Positions 45,173-52,951 of a stretch of 64,000 nt of DNA are shown here, piece by piece. The position numbers and the translations under genes were made by a program. Source of the stretch: Chitinophagaceae bacterium LGM1 (GTDB lineage Bacteria; Bacteroidota; Bacteroidia; Chitinophagales; Chitinophagaceae); NCBI GenBank assembly GCA_018604165.1, contig CP075895.1, positions 2,661,001 to 2,725,000 on the forward strand, read 5' to 3'. Below the pieces are notes generated by a model that worked only from the letters and a program-made list of their open reading frames with translations, had not been told where the DNA came from and ran no database searches. How positions within the stretch are numbered: the stretch's first letter is position 1; the number at the start of each line of letters is the position of its first letter.

Positions 45173-46260
45173 AAATTACCAAAATAATCTGCAATTTGCC
45201 GCATACATTTTTCGTGTGCGGCATTTTCTTTGTCTGCGTACCAGTCGGCAGTCATTTCTATAGCTTGTGTAGCATTCAGTTGTGGTTGCCAGCCTATAAG
45301 GTTCTGTGCTTTGCTGCTATCAAGCAACAACAACTTTGCTTCGTGTAGTGGCTTATCGGGTGTAACGGTTGTATATCCACCCGTACCATAACGTGCTACA
45401 AATATTTTAGTCAGGTCTTCTACCGTCAGGGTATCATTTACATCAGGACCAAAGTTGAATGCAGTACTGTATCGTACAGGGTCTTCCGTCATCTTAGCAG
45501 CCAGTAACAGGTATGCACCAAGCGGTTCTAATACATGCTGCCAAGGGCGTACGGATTGAGGGTTGCGCAAGCCAACCGTTTCACCAAATTCCAGCGCGCG
45601 TACTATATCGGGTATTATTCTATCATCTGAAAAATCGCCACCACCTATTACATTGCCTGCCCGTACAGACGCTACTGCTTTTTGATGCTTGCTATATGCC
45701 TCGGGGCTGAAGAAAGAACGGGTGTAAGACTCAACTATTATCTCTGCCGCTGCTTTGCTGGCAGAGTATGGGTCGTACCCACCAAGTTTATCATCTTCTT
45801 TAAAGGGTGTACCACGCTCAGGGTTTTCATATACTTTGTCGGTAGTAATCATCAATGCCACACAAGGGTGTTGCATACTACGCACTGCTTCCAACACATG
45901 ACAAGTGCCTTGCGCATTTACCATAAACGTATCAACAGGCATATCGTAACTACGGCGTACCAGCGACTGTGCTGCCAGATGAAAGACAAAATGCGGCTCG
46001 AAGCGTACTATTTCACCTTGCAGCTTTTGCATATCTCGCAAGTCGCCTATTACAGAGCTATAGCAAATTTTATCACCATCAATCAGATTATATAAATCGT
46101 TCGATTTTTCAGGAGCTAATGCATAGCCTTTCACATCTGCACCCAACCATTGCAATATCTGTATAAGCCATGCGCCTTTAAAGCCTGTATGCCCTGTTAC
46201 AAACACACGCTTGTCTTTAAACACCGAACGCAGATAAGCTGCTTTTACCACTTTTTCCAT
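45169..46260 (-). CDS. rfbG: CDP-glucose 4,6-dehydratase
   Basis: 363 residues from the ATG that begins MEKVVKAAYLRSVFKDKRVF; the longer frame to 46278 lies inside rfbF and is less likely. SDR fold with VTGHTGFKGAWL (NAD loop), TTDKVYEN and YDPYSASKAAAE (catalytic YxxxK), and RAGNVIGGGDFSDDRIIPD, a signature of this enzyme. It converts CDP-glucose to CDP-4-dehydro-6-deoxyglucose, start of the CDP-dideoxysugar routes. It overlaps rfbF by 16 bases, so the two are coupled. Confidence 0.93.
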   Translation of the reverse strand: MEKVVKAAYLRSVFKDKRVFVTGHTGFKGAWLIQILQWLGADVKGYALAPEKSNDLYNLIDGDKICYSSVIGDLRDMQKLQGEIVRFEPHFVFHLAAQSLVRRSYDMPVDTFMVNAQGTCHVLEAVRSMQHPCVALMITTDKVYENPERGTPFKEDDKLGGYDPYSASKAAAEIIVESYTRSFFSPEAYSKHQKAVASVRAGNVIGGGDFSDDRIIPDIVRALEFGETVGLRNPQSVRPWQHVLEPLGAYLLLAAKMTEDPVRYSTAFNFGPDVNDTLTVEDLTKIFVARYGTGGYTTVTPDKPLHEAKLLLLDSSKAQNLIGWQPQLNATQAIEMTADWYADKENAAHEKCMRQIADYFGNF

Positions 46261-47018
46261 AGGGGTTCTGTTTGCCAAAGATGTTCCAGTTCTTCTTTAT
46301 CGCGTAGCGTATCCATACACTTCCAGAAAGCGTGGTGCTTGTAGGCTGTTATCTGTTTATCTGCTGCCAGTTTATCCATCGGGTATCGTTCCCACATGAT
46401 GTCGTCCGCATCATCGGGCAAATACTTTGCAATAGATGGCTCTATAACAAAGAAGCCCCCATTTATCCATGTACCACTATCTTCCGGCTTTTCTTCAAAG
46501 CTATCTATCACACCATTGTCTTCCATTTTGATGACACCAAAGCGGCTGGTAGCCTGTATAGCCGTCATAGTACAAACCCTGCCACTATCTTTATGAAACT
46601 GCACCAGCTCATTAATATTCACGTCACTCACACCATCGCCATAGGTAAGCATAAAAGTTTCGTTACCTACATAGGGCAATATGCGTTTCAGCCTGCCTGC
46701 CGTCATGGTATCTACGCCCGTATCAATCAATGTTATTTTAAACGGTTCTGCATTGTTATTGTGTACTTCCAATGAGTTTTTAGAAAGGTCAACAGTAATG
46801 TCTGCATTATGCAAAAAGTAGTTGGCAAAATATTCTTTTATCATCCAGCCTTTGTAGCCGAGGCAGATGATAAACTCCGTATGCCCGTAAGCAGCATATA
46901 TCTTCATGATATGCCAGAGGATGGGCTTACCACCTATTTCTATCATAGGCTTCGGTCTCAGCGACGACTCCTCAGATATTCGCGTACCCCTGCCACCTGC
47001 AAATATTACAACCTTCAT
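46245..47018 (-). CDS. rfbF: Glucose-1-phosphate cytidylyltransferase
   Basis: 257 residues. FAGGRGTRISEESSLRPKPM is the nucleotide-binding start, then LTYGDGVSDVNI (metal site), EEKPEDSGTWINGGFFV, and WERYPMDKLAADKQ at the sugar-binding end, all usual in RfbF. It makes CDP-glucose from CTP and glucose-1-phosphate. With rfbG it forms a two-gene unit for CDP-4-dehydro-6-deoxyglucose. No rfbH or reductase gene is in view, so the final sugar is unknown. Confidence 0.95.
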   Translation of the reverse strand: MKVVIFAGGRGTRISEESSLRPKPMIEIGGKPILWHIMKIYAAYGHTEFIICLGYKGWMIKEYFANYFLHNADITVDLSKNSLEVHNNNAEPFKITLIDTGVDTMTAGRLKRILPYVGNETFMLTYGDGVSDVNINELVQFHKDSGRVCTMTAIQATSRFGVIKMEDNGVIDSFEEKPEDSGTWINGGFFVIEPSIAKYLPDDADDIMWERYPMDKLAADKQITAYKHHAFWKCMDTLRDKEELEHLWQTEPLWKKW

Positions 47019-47076
47019 CAGGAATATGATTTGTTTTTATACAGCTTCGAAAATAATAGTAAAGAAACTAAAAAAA

Positions 47077-47097
47077 GCCCTGCCATTGAAGCAGGGC
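47077..47097 (-). terminator. Intrinsic terminator after the DUF4292 gene
   Basis: GCCCTGC (47077-47083) and GCAGGGC (47091-47097) pair around seven bases; on the minus strand the stem is followed by seven T residues. It lies 22 bases past the DUF4292 stop and isolates that operon from rfbFG. Confidence 0.85.
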
Positions 47098-47118
47098 GGG
47101 CAATTTTAACGCAATTAT

Positions 47119-47994
47119 TTATTTTAACTTATAGTTTTTAGGAATGTTGAACGGCATATCCAATGGCTGGTCAAATTCAGCCTTATTGAAGTTCATATCA
47201 AGGTAGTGCGGCTCGCCTTTGTTACTGATTGATATGACTCTTTCCGTGGCAAATTTTCTGCCATCTGTATTTTCGTACACACCATATTGCATCATGGCTT
47301 GTACACTATCATCCTTTGTACGCATTTGCATACTACGAATGGTACTATCTGCTTTGTTAAACCCTATCTGCTGATACATATCCGTGTCTTCCATACTCAG
47401 CGTCCATGTGCCGCCAAAGTCGGTTGCGTTTTGTGGTGTGCCGCCTTTTTTCAGCAAGTTGCCAATCAGCAGGTTTTGCATTAGCGAAAAGTTAACCGGA
47501 AAGGGCAGCAATTTATTGGCATCAGCTATTGCCAGTTTATGCACTTCTTTTTGCAGGTAGTTCAGCAGCAGCAAGCTATCGGGGGTAATGAATATACGTG
47601 CCACACTCACCATACCGGCAGCTGCGGTTACATTTACCCATATTGCACTGTCTTTGCTGATGCGTATGTGTGCTACCAAATCATTTTTTTGCTCGTTGGA
47701 TGCGTAGTGCATTTTCGCCTTGCCGCTGAATGTCTTGTAATCAATCTCATTTTGCAGTAGTGGTGCAAGGTTAGCAATCAGCAGCACTTTATCATTGTTG
47801 GGTTCTTTAGCTACCACATCTGTTTTAGTAGCTCCGGGTGTATCTACCGTATTTGCACCAAAGCGTTCTTTGATGGCATACTTCTTCTCGAACCAGACAT
47901 TTCTGCTGACCGGTTTCTTATTTGTTTGGCAAGATGTAAAAACGGATGTAATGGCAATCAACACTACCGATACCCACGCTATATTAAATTTCAT
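47119..47994 (-). CDS. DUF4292 lipoprotein
   Basis: 291 residues from the ATG starting MKFNIAWVSVVLIAITSVF, with a lipobox at VFTSC; the longer frame overlaps the TPR gene more deeply. The mature part has a KTFSGKAKMHY start, VWVNVTAAAGMVSVARIFITP-like strands and ends FNIPKNYKL, the layout of DUF4292, a LolB-like beta fold common in Bacteroidota. Probably an outer-membrane lipoprotein carrying lipids or lipoproteins; that role is an inference. It overlaps the TPR gene by 11 bases. Confidence 0.83.
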   Translation of the reverse strand: MKFNIAWVSVVLIAITSVFTSCQTNKKPVSRNVWFEKKYAIKERFGANTVDTPGATKTDVVAKEPNNDKVLLIANLAPLLQNEIDYKTFSGKAKMHYASNEQKNDLVAHIRISKDSAIWVNVTAAAGMVSVARIFITPDSLLLLNYLQKEVHKLAIADANKLLPFPVNFSLMQNLLIGNLLKKGGTPQNATDFGGTWTLSMEDTDMYQQIGFNKADSTIRSMQMRTKDDSVQAMMQYGVYENTDGRKFATERVISISNKGEPHYLDMNFNKAEFDQPLDMPFNIPKNYKLK

Positions 47995-49732
47995 ACAGCT
48001 TTCTGTCCTTGATTTTTTTATCAATATCTGTATTCTCTGTTCCTTTCTCTTTGGCTTTTGTCCAGCACTCTACGGCTTTATCTATGTTCCCAAGTTTGTA
48101 ATACACATCGCCCATATGCTCCCATAGCGTACCATCGGCGGCATCGCCATTTATATCTATGGCTTTCTGTATGTATGTACGTGCATCATCATATTTTCCC
48201 TGCTTGTACAATATCCAACCATAGGTATCTAAAAAGCTGGGCTCGTCTTTGCGCAAGTCAAGCGATTTCTTAGACATCTTCGCTGCGTCTTCCAGCCTCG
48301 CACCACGTACACTCAGGTAATAAGCGTAATTATTCAGCACAGTTGCATTCATCGGGTCAACCCGCAATGCCTGTTCATAGCTACTGTCCGACTCTGTATA
48401 TTTTTTCATGTAGTTGTACACATCGCCCAACGTAGTGTACATCTGTGCCAGTTGCGCTTTGTTATCTTCAGGCTGCATATCTATACCCCTGTTGATGGAC
48501 TTGGCGGCCTTGGCATAATCTTTTTTATTCATCTGCCCCACCCCGTTCAGGTAATGAAACATTGCCTGATTAGGAAACAGGCGCAATGCTTTTTCGCTGT
48601 ATCGTATCAGCGAGTCGGCATTTTCTCTATCTGTATATGCCAACAGCAGGCTTTCCCATATTTTGTAGGATGAGGGGTCTATCTGTACCGATTTTTTGTA
48701 TTGTTCTGTTGCCTCGTTCAGTTTGTTATTAAAAGCCAATACATCGCCGTAAAAAGCTGCCACACGCGGATTTTCGGGGTGTTGTTGTGCAAGCAGGGCT
48801 ATCAAATCCAAGCCCTGTTTACGCTTTGCCGTATCGTTGCCAGCTTCCACAATAATAGGGCCAAGCAAACTAAGCTGCACATCTGCATCAAGGGTTTTAT
48901 TGGTTATCAGCTTCTTCATGTATTCATCATACTTCTGCTGATTATTGTTTTTTTGATAATGCTCTGCCAGCGATAATTGCACACTCGGGTCGTCTGCAAA
49001 CTGGGTTTCCATTTTCTTGTAAATCTCTGCCGCTTTGCCTGTCAGTTTGTTGTTATCATACACCTCTGCCAGCTCTGCATAATACTTACCATCCGTCGGG
49101 TTGGCTGCTATCTGCTGTTCTATTACTTTCACCACACCATCTACATCGTTACGTTTCAGCAATAGTTTTTTCTTCAGGTCTAATGCTTCTTCGTTATCTG
49201 GTTCTTTTACCAAATAACTATTAATAATCGTCAATGCCTCATCGTACTTGCCTATATGCTGATACAGGTTGAATGCTTTCAGCAAATACTCATCATTATA
49301 CTTTTCTTTTTTAGCAATGTCTGTAAACAGCTTGGCAGCTTCTTCATATTGCTTGCCTTGTACCAACACTTCTGCATACTGTGTTTTGTACCAAACATTA
49401 TCACCATCCAGCGCAATGGCTTTTTTAATGTACTCGCTTGCTTTGTCGCTACGGTTGGCTTTAAAGTACAGGCGCGCAAGGTCGTAATAAGCGCCCGATG
49501 CTTCGGGCTTCATGCCAATCACCTGCAGCAATAGTTTTTCTTCTTCCTTATCATCACCTTTCACACGGGCACGCAATGCATCATAATACAAGGCATCTGC
49601 TTCCAATCCTTTTATATTGGGCGACGATGGTGGTGGCGTAGCTGGCCTTGCACTTTCCTGTGCATACAACAAGGCATTGGCAGTCAATACCACCAATGCC
49701 GTTAATAATATATTCGCGGGTTTCAGCTTCAT
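47984..49732 (-). CDS. Tetratricopeptide-repeat protein
   Basis: 582 residues with a signal peptide (ILLTALVVLTANALLYAQ) and about twelve TPR motifs from residue 55 onward, for example ALYYDALRARVKGD, AYYDLARLYFKAN and LWEHMGDVYYKLGN. TPR arrays bind partner proteins; here probably in the periplasm. It overlaps the nucleotidyltransferase gene by four bases (ATGA) and DUF4292 by 11, so the operon is tightly coupled. The partners may act together in the cell envelope. Confidence 0.87.
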   Translation of the reverse strand: MKLKPANILLTALVVLTANALLYAQESARPATPPPSSPNIKGLEADALYYDALRARVKGDDKEEEKLLLQVIGMKPEASGAYYDLARLYFKANRSDKASEYIKKAIALDGDNVWYKTQYAEVLVQGKQYEEAAKLFTDIAKKEKYNDEYLLKAFNLYQHIGKYDEALTIINSYLVKEPDNEEALDLKKKLLLKRNDVDGVVKVIEQQIAANPTDGKYYAELAEVYDNNKLTGKAAEIYKKMETQFADDPSVQLSLAEHYQKNNNQQKYDEYMKKLITNKTLDADVQLSLLGPIIVEAGNDTAKRKQGLDLIALLAQQHPENPRVAAFYGDVLAFNNKLNEATEQYKKSVQIDPSSYKIWESLLLAYTDRENADSLIRYSEKALRLFPNQAMFHYLNGVGQMNKKDYAKAAKSINRGIDMQPEDNKAQLAQMYTTLGDVYNYMKKYTESDSSYEQALRVDPMNATVLNNYAYYLSVRGARLEDAAKMSKKSLDLRKDEPSFLDTYGWILYKQGKYDDARTYIQKAIDINGDAADGTLWEHMGDVYYKLGNIDKAVECWTKAKEKGTENTDIDKKIKDRKLYEI

Positions 49733-50736
49733 ATTTGTGTAGAAAAATCCCCTATGCTCAAATCGCGGGGCTTCTCATTGTAATTTACGCTTTTCCCTAT
49801 TAATGAGTTTTCGATACGGGCATTTTTAACAATGCTGTGAGATTGCACTATTGTATTATTGATACGGCTGTCTTTTATCTGTACCCCTTCTTCCAGCGAT
49901 ACAAATGGCCCGATAACCGAATTCCTGATTACTACATTCTCACCAATAAAACATGGCGGTATTACTACCGAGTTTTCAATGATGGCTGTCTCAGCTACCA
50001 ATTGCTCTTTATCTGCTTTGATAGACAGTATGCGCTGATTGGTATAAACAGTAGCATCTTTATTACCGCAATCCAGCCACTCAGCTACTTGGTCTGTGTA
50101 AAATTTCACACCCTTATTCAGCATGTGGTCCATCGCGTCTGTTATCTGGTATTCACCTTTCAGTTTGATGTCTTCATCTATCAGGCGTTGCAGTTCTTTG
50201 CGCAGGTTTTCACCATCTTTAAAATAATAAACACCAATAATGGCAAGGTCTGACACAAATTCTTTGGGCTTCTCAACAAAGGCTTCTATTTCGCCTTTAT
50301 CGTTCAGCTTTACCACACCAAACGCGCTAGGGTCTTCTACTTTCTGTGTCCATACTATCGCGTCTTTGTCTTTGTCTATGCTGAATGTGGCTTTGAACAA
50401 TGTATCTGCAAATGCTATGAACACATTGCCTTTAAGGCTTTCTTTAGCGCACAATATGGCATGTGCCGTACCGAATGCCTGCTCCTGATAACATATTTTG
50501 CCTTTTGCGCCGAGGCTCTCCGCTACTTTGCACAGGTGGTCTTCCACATCTTTACCAAAAGAGGGACCTATGATGAATGCTATTTCTTCTACTTTCTCGT
50601 TGCTGGTGGCAATGATGTCTTCCACAAGGCGTTGTACGATGGGCTTACCTGCTATGGGTATCAATGGTTTTGCAGTAGTAAGTGTATGCGGGCGCATCCT
50701 TTTGCCCATTCCTGCCATCGGGATAATGATATTCAT
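49729..50736 (-). CDS. Sugar-1-phosphate nucleotidyltransferase with C-terminal acyl-hexapeptide repeats
   Basis: 335 residues. IPMAGMGKRMRPHTLTTAKPL binds the nucleotide, followed by FADTLFKA and GEYQITDAMDHM. The C-terminal part (about 245-320) is a left-handed beta-helix with IGENVVIRNSVIGPFVSL. The layout is like glucose-1-phosphate thymidylyltransferase or UDP-sugar pyrophosphorylases; the exact sugar and nucleotide are unknown. It is downstream of dut and overlaps the TPR gene. Confidence 0.83.
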   Translation of the reverse strand: MNIIIPMAGMGKRMRPHTLTTAKPLIPIAGKPIVQRLVEDIIATSNEKVEEIAFIIGPSFGKDVEDHLCKVAESLGAKGKICYQEQAFGTAHAILCAKESLKGNVFIAFADTLFKATFSIDKDKDAIVWTQKVEDPSAFGVVKLNDKGEIEAFVEKPKEFVSDLAIIGVYYFKDGENLRKELQRLIDEDIKLKGEYQITDAMDHMLNKGVKFYTDQVAEWLDCGNKDATVYTNQRILSIKADKEQLVAETAIIENSVVIPPCFIGENVVIRNSVIGPFVSLEEGVQIKDSRINNTIVQSHSIVKNARIENSLIGKSVNYNEKPRDLSIGDFSTQI

Positions 50737-50768
50737 ATACTATTGTATTGAGTCTTTTATTAATAATG

Positions 50769-51203
50769 TTATTTGATGCCTGAATGCCCGAAGCCACCTG
50801 CACCACGTTCTGTTTCGTTCAAGGTTTCGGTTACTGACCAATTTATTTGTTCGTATCGGGCTATTACCATTTGTGCTATTCGTTCGCCGTCTTCTATCGT
50901 TTGTGGTTCTGTACTCAGGTTGATGACTGGCACCATTATCTCTCCTCTGTAATCGCTATCAATTGTGCCCGGGGTATTGACTAAAGACAGCCCTCTTTTG
51001 ATAGCTAAACCGCTACGCGGGCGTACCTGCGCTTCGTAGCCTATGGGCAATGCCATAAACAGCCCCGTGGGTATCAGCCTGCGCTCCATAGGTTGCAGGG
51101 TAACAGCCTGTGGTAACCAAGCACGTAAGTCCATACCAGCCGAGCCGACCGTTTGGTATTGCGGTAGTTCGTGCGGCGACTTATTAACTATCTGTACATC
51201 CAT
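50769..51203 (-). CDS. dut: dUTP diphosphatase
   Basis: 144 residues from the ATG that begins [16 protein letters not shown]; the longer frame runs through the promoter. The five trimeric dUTPase motifs appear: [40 protein letters not shown] and [10 protein letters not shown]. It hydrolyses dUTP to dUMP and pyrophosphate, keeping uracil out of DNA. A -7 element lies ten bases before the start. First gene of the operon running to DUF4292. Confidence 0.96.
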   Translation of the reverse strand: MDVQIVNKSPHELPQYQTVGSAGMDLRAWLPQAVTLQPMERRLIPTGLFMALPIGYEAQVRPRSGLAIKRGLSLVNTPGTIDSDYRGEIMVPVINLSTEPQTIEDGERIAQMVIARYEQINWSVTETLNETERGAGGFGHSGIK

Positions 51204-51213
51204 TCTGTGGGCG

Positions 51214-51221
51214 CAAAGGTA
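51214..51221 (-). promoter_or_regulatory. -7 element before dut, near-leaderless
   Basis: On the minus strand TACCTTTG, ten bases before the dut start, so the transcript would carry almost no leader. No -33 TTG is visible. Confidence 0.55.
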
Positions 51222-51344
51222 ATGCCTAATAGGTAGATAGTGTATAGAAATCGTAACGCATTTGTTAAGTCTGTGAAATGTTAAATTCGTCTTCACACAT
51301 TAAAAACCAGCCATATATAATCGTAAAAAACTGAAACTAATGGT

Positions 51345-51352
51345 TACTTTTG
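51345..51352 (+). promoter_or_regulatory. -7 element before the GH3-like gene
   Basis: TACTTTTG, 48 bases before the ATG. A -33 TTG is not clear. It stands back to back with the dut promoter in a 197-base gap. Confidence 0.5.
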
Positions 51353-51400
51353 TATCCCTTTACTTGCAACAGAGAAAAATTTAATAAGTAGGGTTCAGAA

Positions 51401-52948
51401 ATGGCATTGTTGGGAAATCTTATTGCTAGGTCGTTAGAGGTTCGGAAAAAGTTCAAACTCCCGGTTGCTTCACCATATTCATACCAAAGGCACACGCTAA
51501 GGCAACTGCTTGAAAGGGGACAATACACATCATTTGGCAAACATTACGGTTTTGGCGATATACTGAGTAAAGAGGTAGATTTTGTAAAAGCCTTCAAAAG
51601 CCGCGTACCCGTACATACCTATAATGAAATGCATGAACGCTGGTGGCATCGTTGCCAGCTTGGCGAGGAAAATGTAACATGGCCGGGCAAGGTAAAATAC
51701 TTTGCCTTGAGTTCCGGTACATCAGAATCGGCAAGTAAGCACATACCTGTTACCAACGATATGCTGAAATCTACCAAAAAAGTAGGCTTCAAGCAGCTAT
51801 ACAGCATGACGGATTTCAATATTCCGCCTGTTGCTTTTCAGAAAGGGATATTAATGCTAGGGGGGACAACCTCTCTGTTTGAAAAAGGTGATTATTACGA
51901 GGGCGATATGAGTGGCATCAGTGCCAAAAATATGCCTCGCTGGATGTCGAACTTTTTTTACAAACCGGGGCAAAAAATATCTAAACGTACCAAGTGGGAA
52001 GACCGCATCAAACTCATCATCCGCAAAGCACCGCAATGGGATGTTGGGACAGTATGTGGCGTACCTGCATGGGTGCAAATAGTGCTGGAAGAAGTTATAA
52101 AATATCATAAGGTAAAAAACATACACGAGATATGGCCCAACCTGAGTATCTATATACACGGCGGCGTATCTTTTGAGCCATACAAAGAGAGCTTTAAAAA
52201 ACTATTGGGCCGCCCTGTAGAGTTTATAGAAACCTATATGGCATCTGAGGGTTCTTTTGGCTTTAAAGCACGCCCGGGCGAGCATGGTATAAAACTGGTG
52301 CTGAACGCGGGTATATTTTACGAGTTTGTGCCGTTTACAGCCGACAACTTTGACGAAGATGGCAACCCGAAACAAAACCCAACATCATACCTGATACATG
52401 AGGTGGACGAACAAACGGAATATGCCGTGATGCTGAGTACCTGCTCGGGTGCATGGCGTTATTATATTGGCGATGTGGTTCGCTTTACCGATGCCAAAGA
52501 GGGCGAGATAGCCATTGTAGGGCGTACCAAACAATTCCTGAGTTTGTGTGGTGAGCACATGTCTGTTGACAATATGAACAAAGCCATTGATACCGTATCG
52601 CGTAAAATGGGCATTACCATACGCGAGTTTGCAGTAGCTGGTTTTAAATACGAAAACCTGTTTGCGCACCGTTGGTACATTGGTTGTGATGACCCGAACA
52701 TTGATGCTGCACAAGTACGAGCCATCATAGATGAAACCCTTTGTGAGATAAATGACGACTATGCTGTAGAGCGTACATCGGCACTGAAAGAAGTATTTGT
52801 AGAGCTATTGCCCAACGATACTTTTTACGACTATATGAAGTCTATAGGCAAAGATGGTGCGATGAATAAATTCCCCCGCGTATTGAAAAATGGCAAGTTG
52901 AAAGAATGGGAAGATTTTTTGGAGAAGCAGAAAGTTACTAACGGGTAA
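51401..52948 (+). CDS. GH3-like acyl-adenylating enzyme
   Basis: 515 residues. YFALSSGTSESASKHIPVT is the ATP-binding P-loop-like motif of the GH3 superfamily, ETYMASEGSFGF and YYIGDVVRF are the second and third ATP/AMP contacts, and LSLCGEHMSV leads to the hinge. In plants GH3 enzymes join amino acids to auxin or jasmonate. Bacterial relatives are common in Bacteroidota and their substrates are unknown. It converges with recQ with a three-base gap. Confidence 0.88.
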   Translation: MALLGNLIARSLEVRKKFKLPVASPYSYQRHTLRQLLERGQYTSFGKHYGFGDILSKEVDFVKAFKSRVPVHTYNEMHERWWHRCQLGEENVTWPGKVKYFALSSGTSESASKHIPVTNDMLKSTKKVGFKQLYSMTDFNIPPVAFQKGILMLGGTTSLFEKGDYYEGDMSGISAKNMPRWMSNFFYKPGQKISKRTKWEDRIKLIIRKAPQWDVGTVCGVPAWVQIVLEEVIKYHKVKNIHEIWPNLSIYIHGGVSFEPYKESFKKLLGRPVEFIETYMASEGSFGFKARPGEHGIKLVLNAGIFYEFVPFTADNFDEDGNPKQNPTSYLIHEVDEQTEYAVMLSTCSGAWRYYIGDVVRFTDAKEGEIAIVGRTKQFLSLCGEHMSVDNMNKAIDTVSRKMGITIREFAVAGFKYENLFAHRWYIGCDDPNIDAAQVRAIIDETLCEINDDYAVERTSALKEVFVELLPNDTFYDYMKSIGKDGAMNKFPRVLKNGKLKEWEDFLEKQKVTNG

Positions 52949-52951
52949 CCG

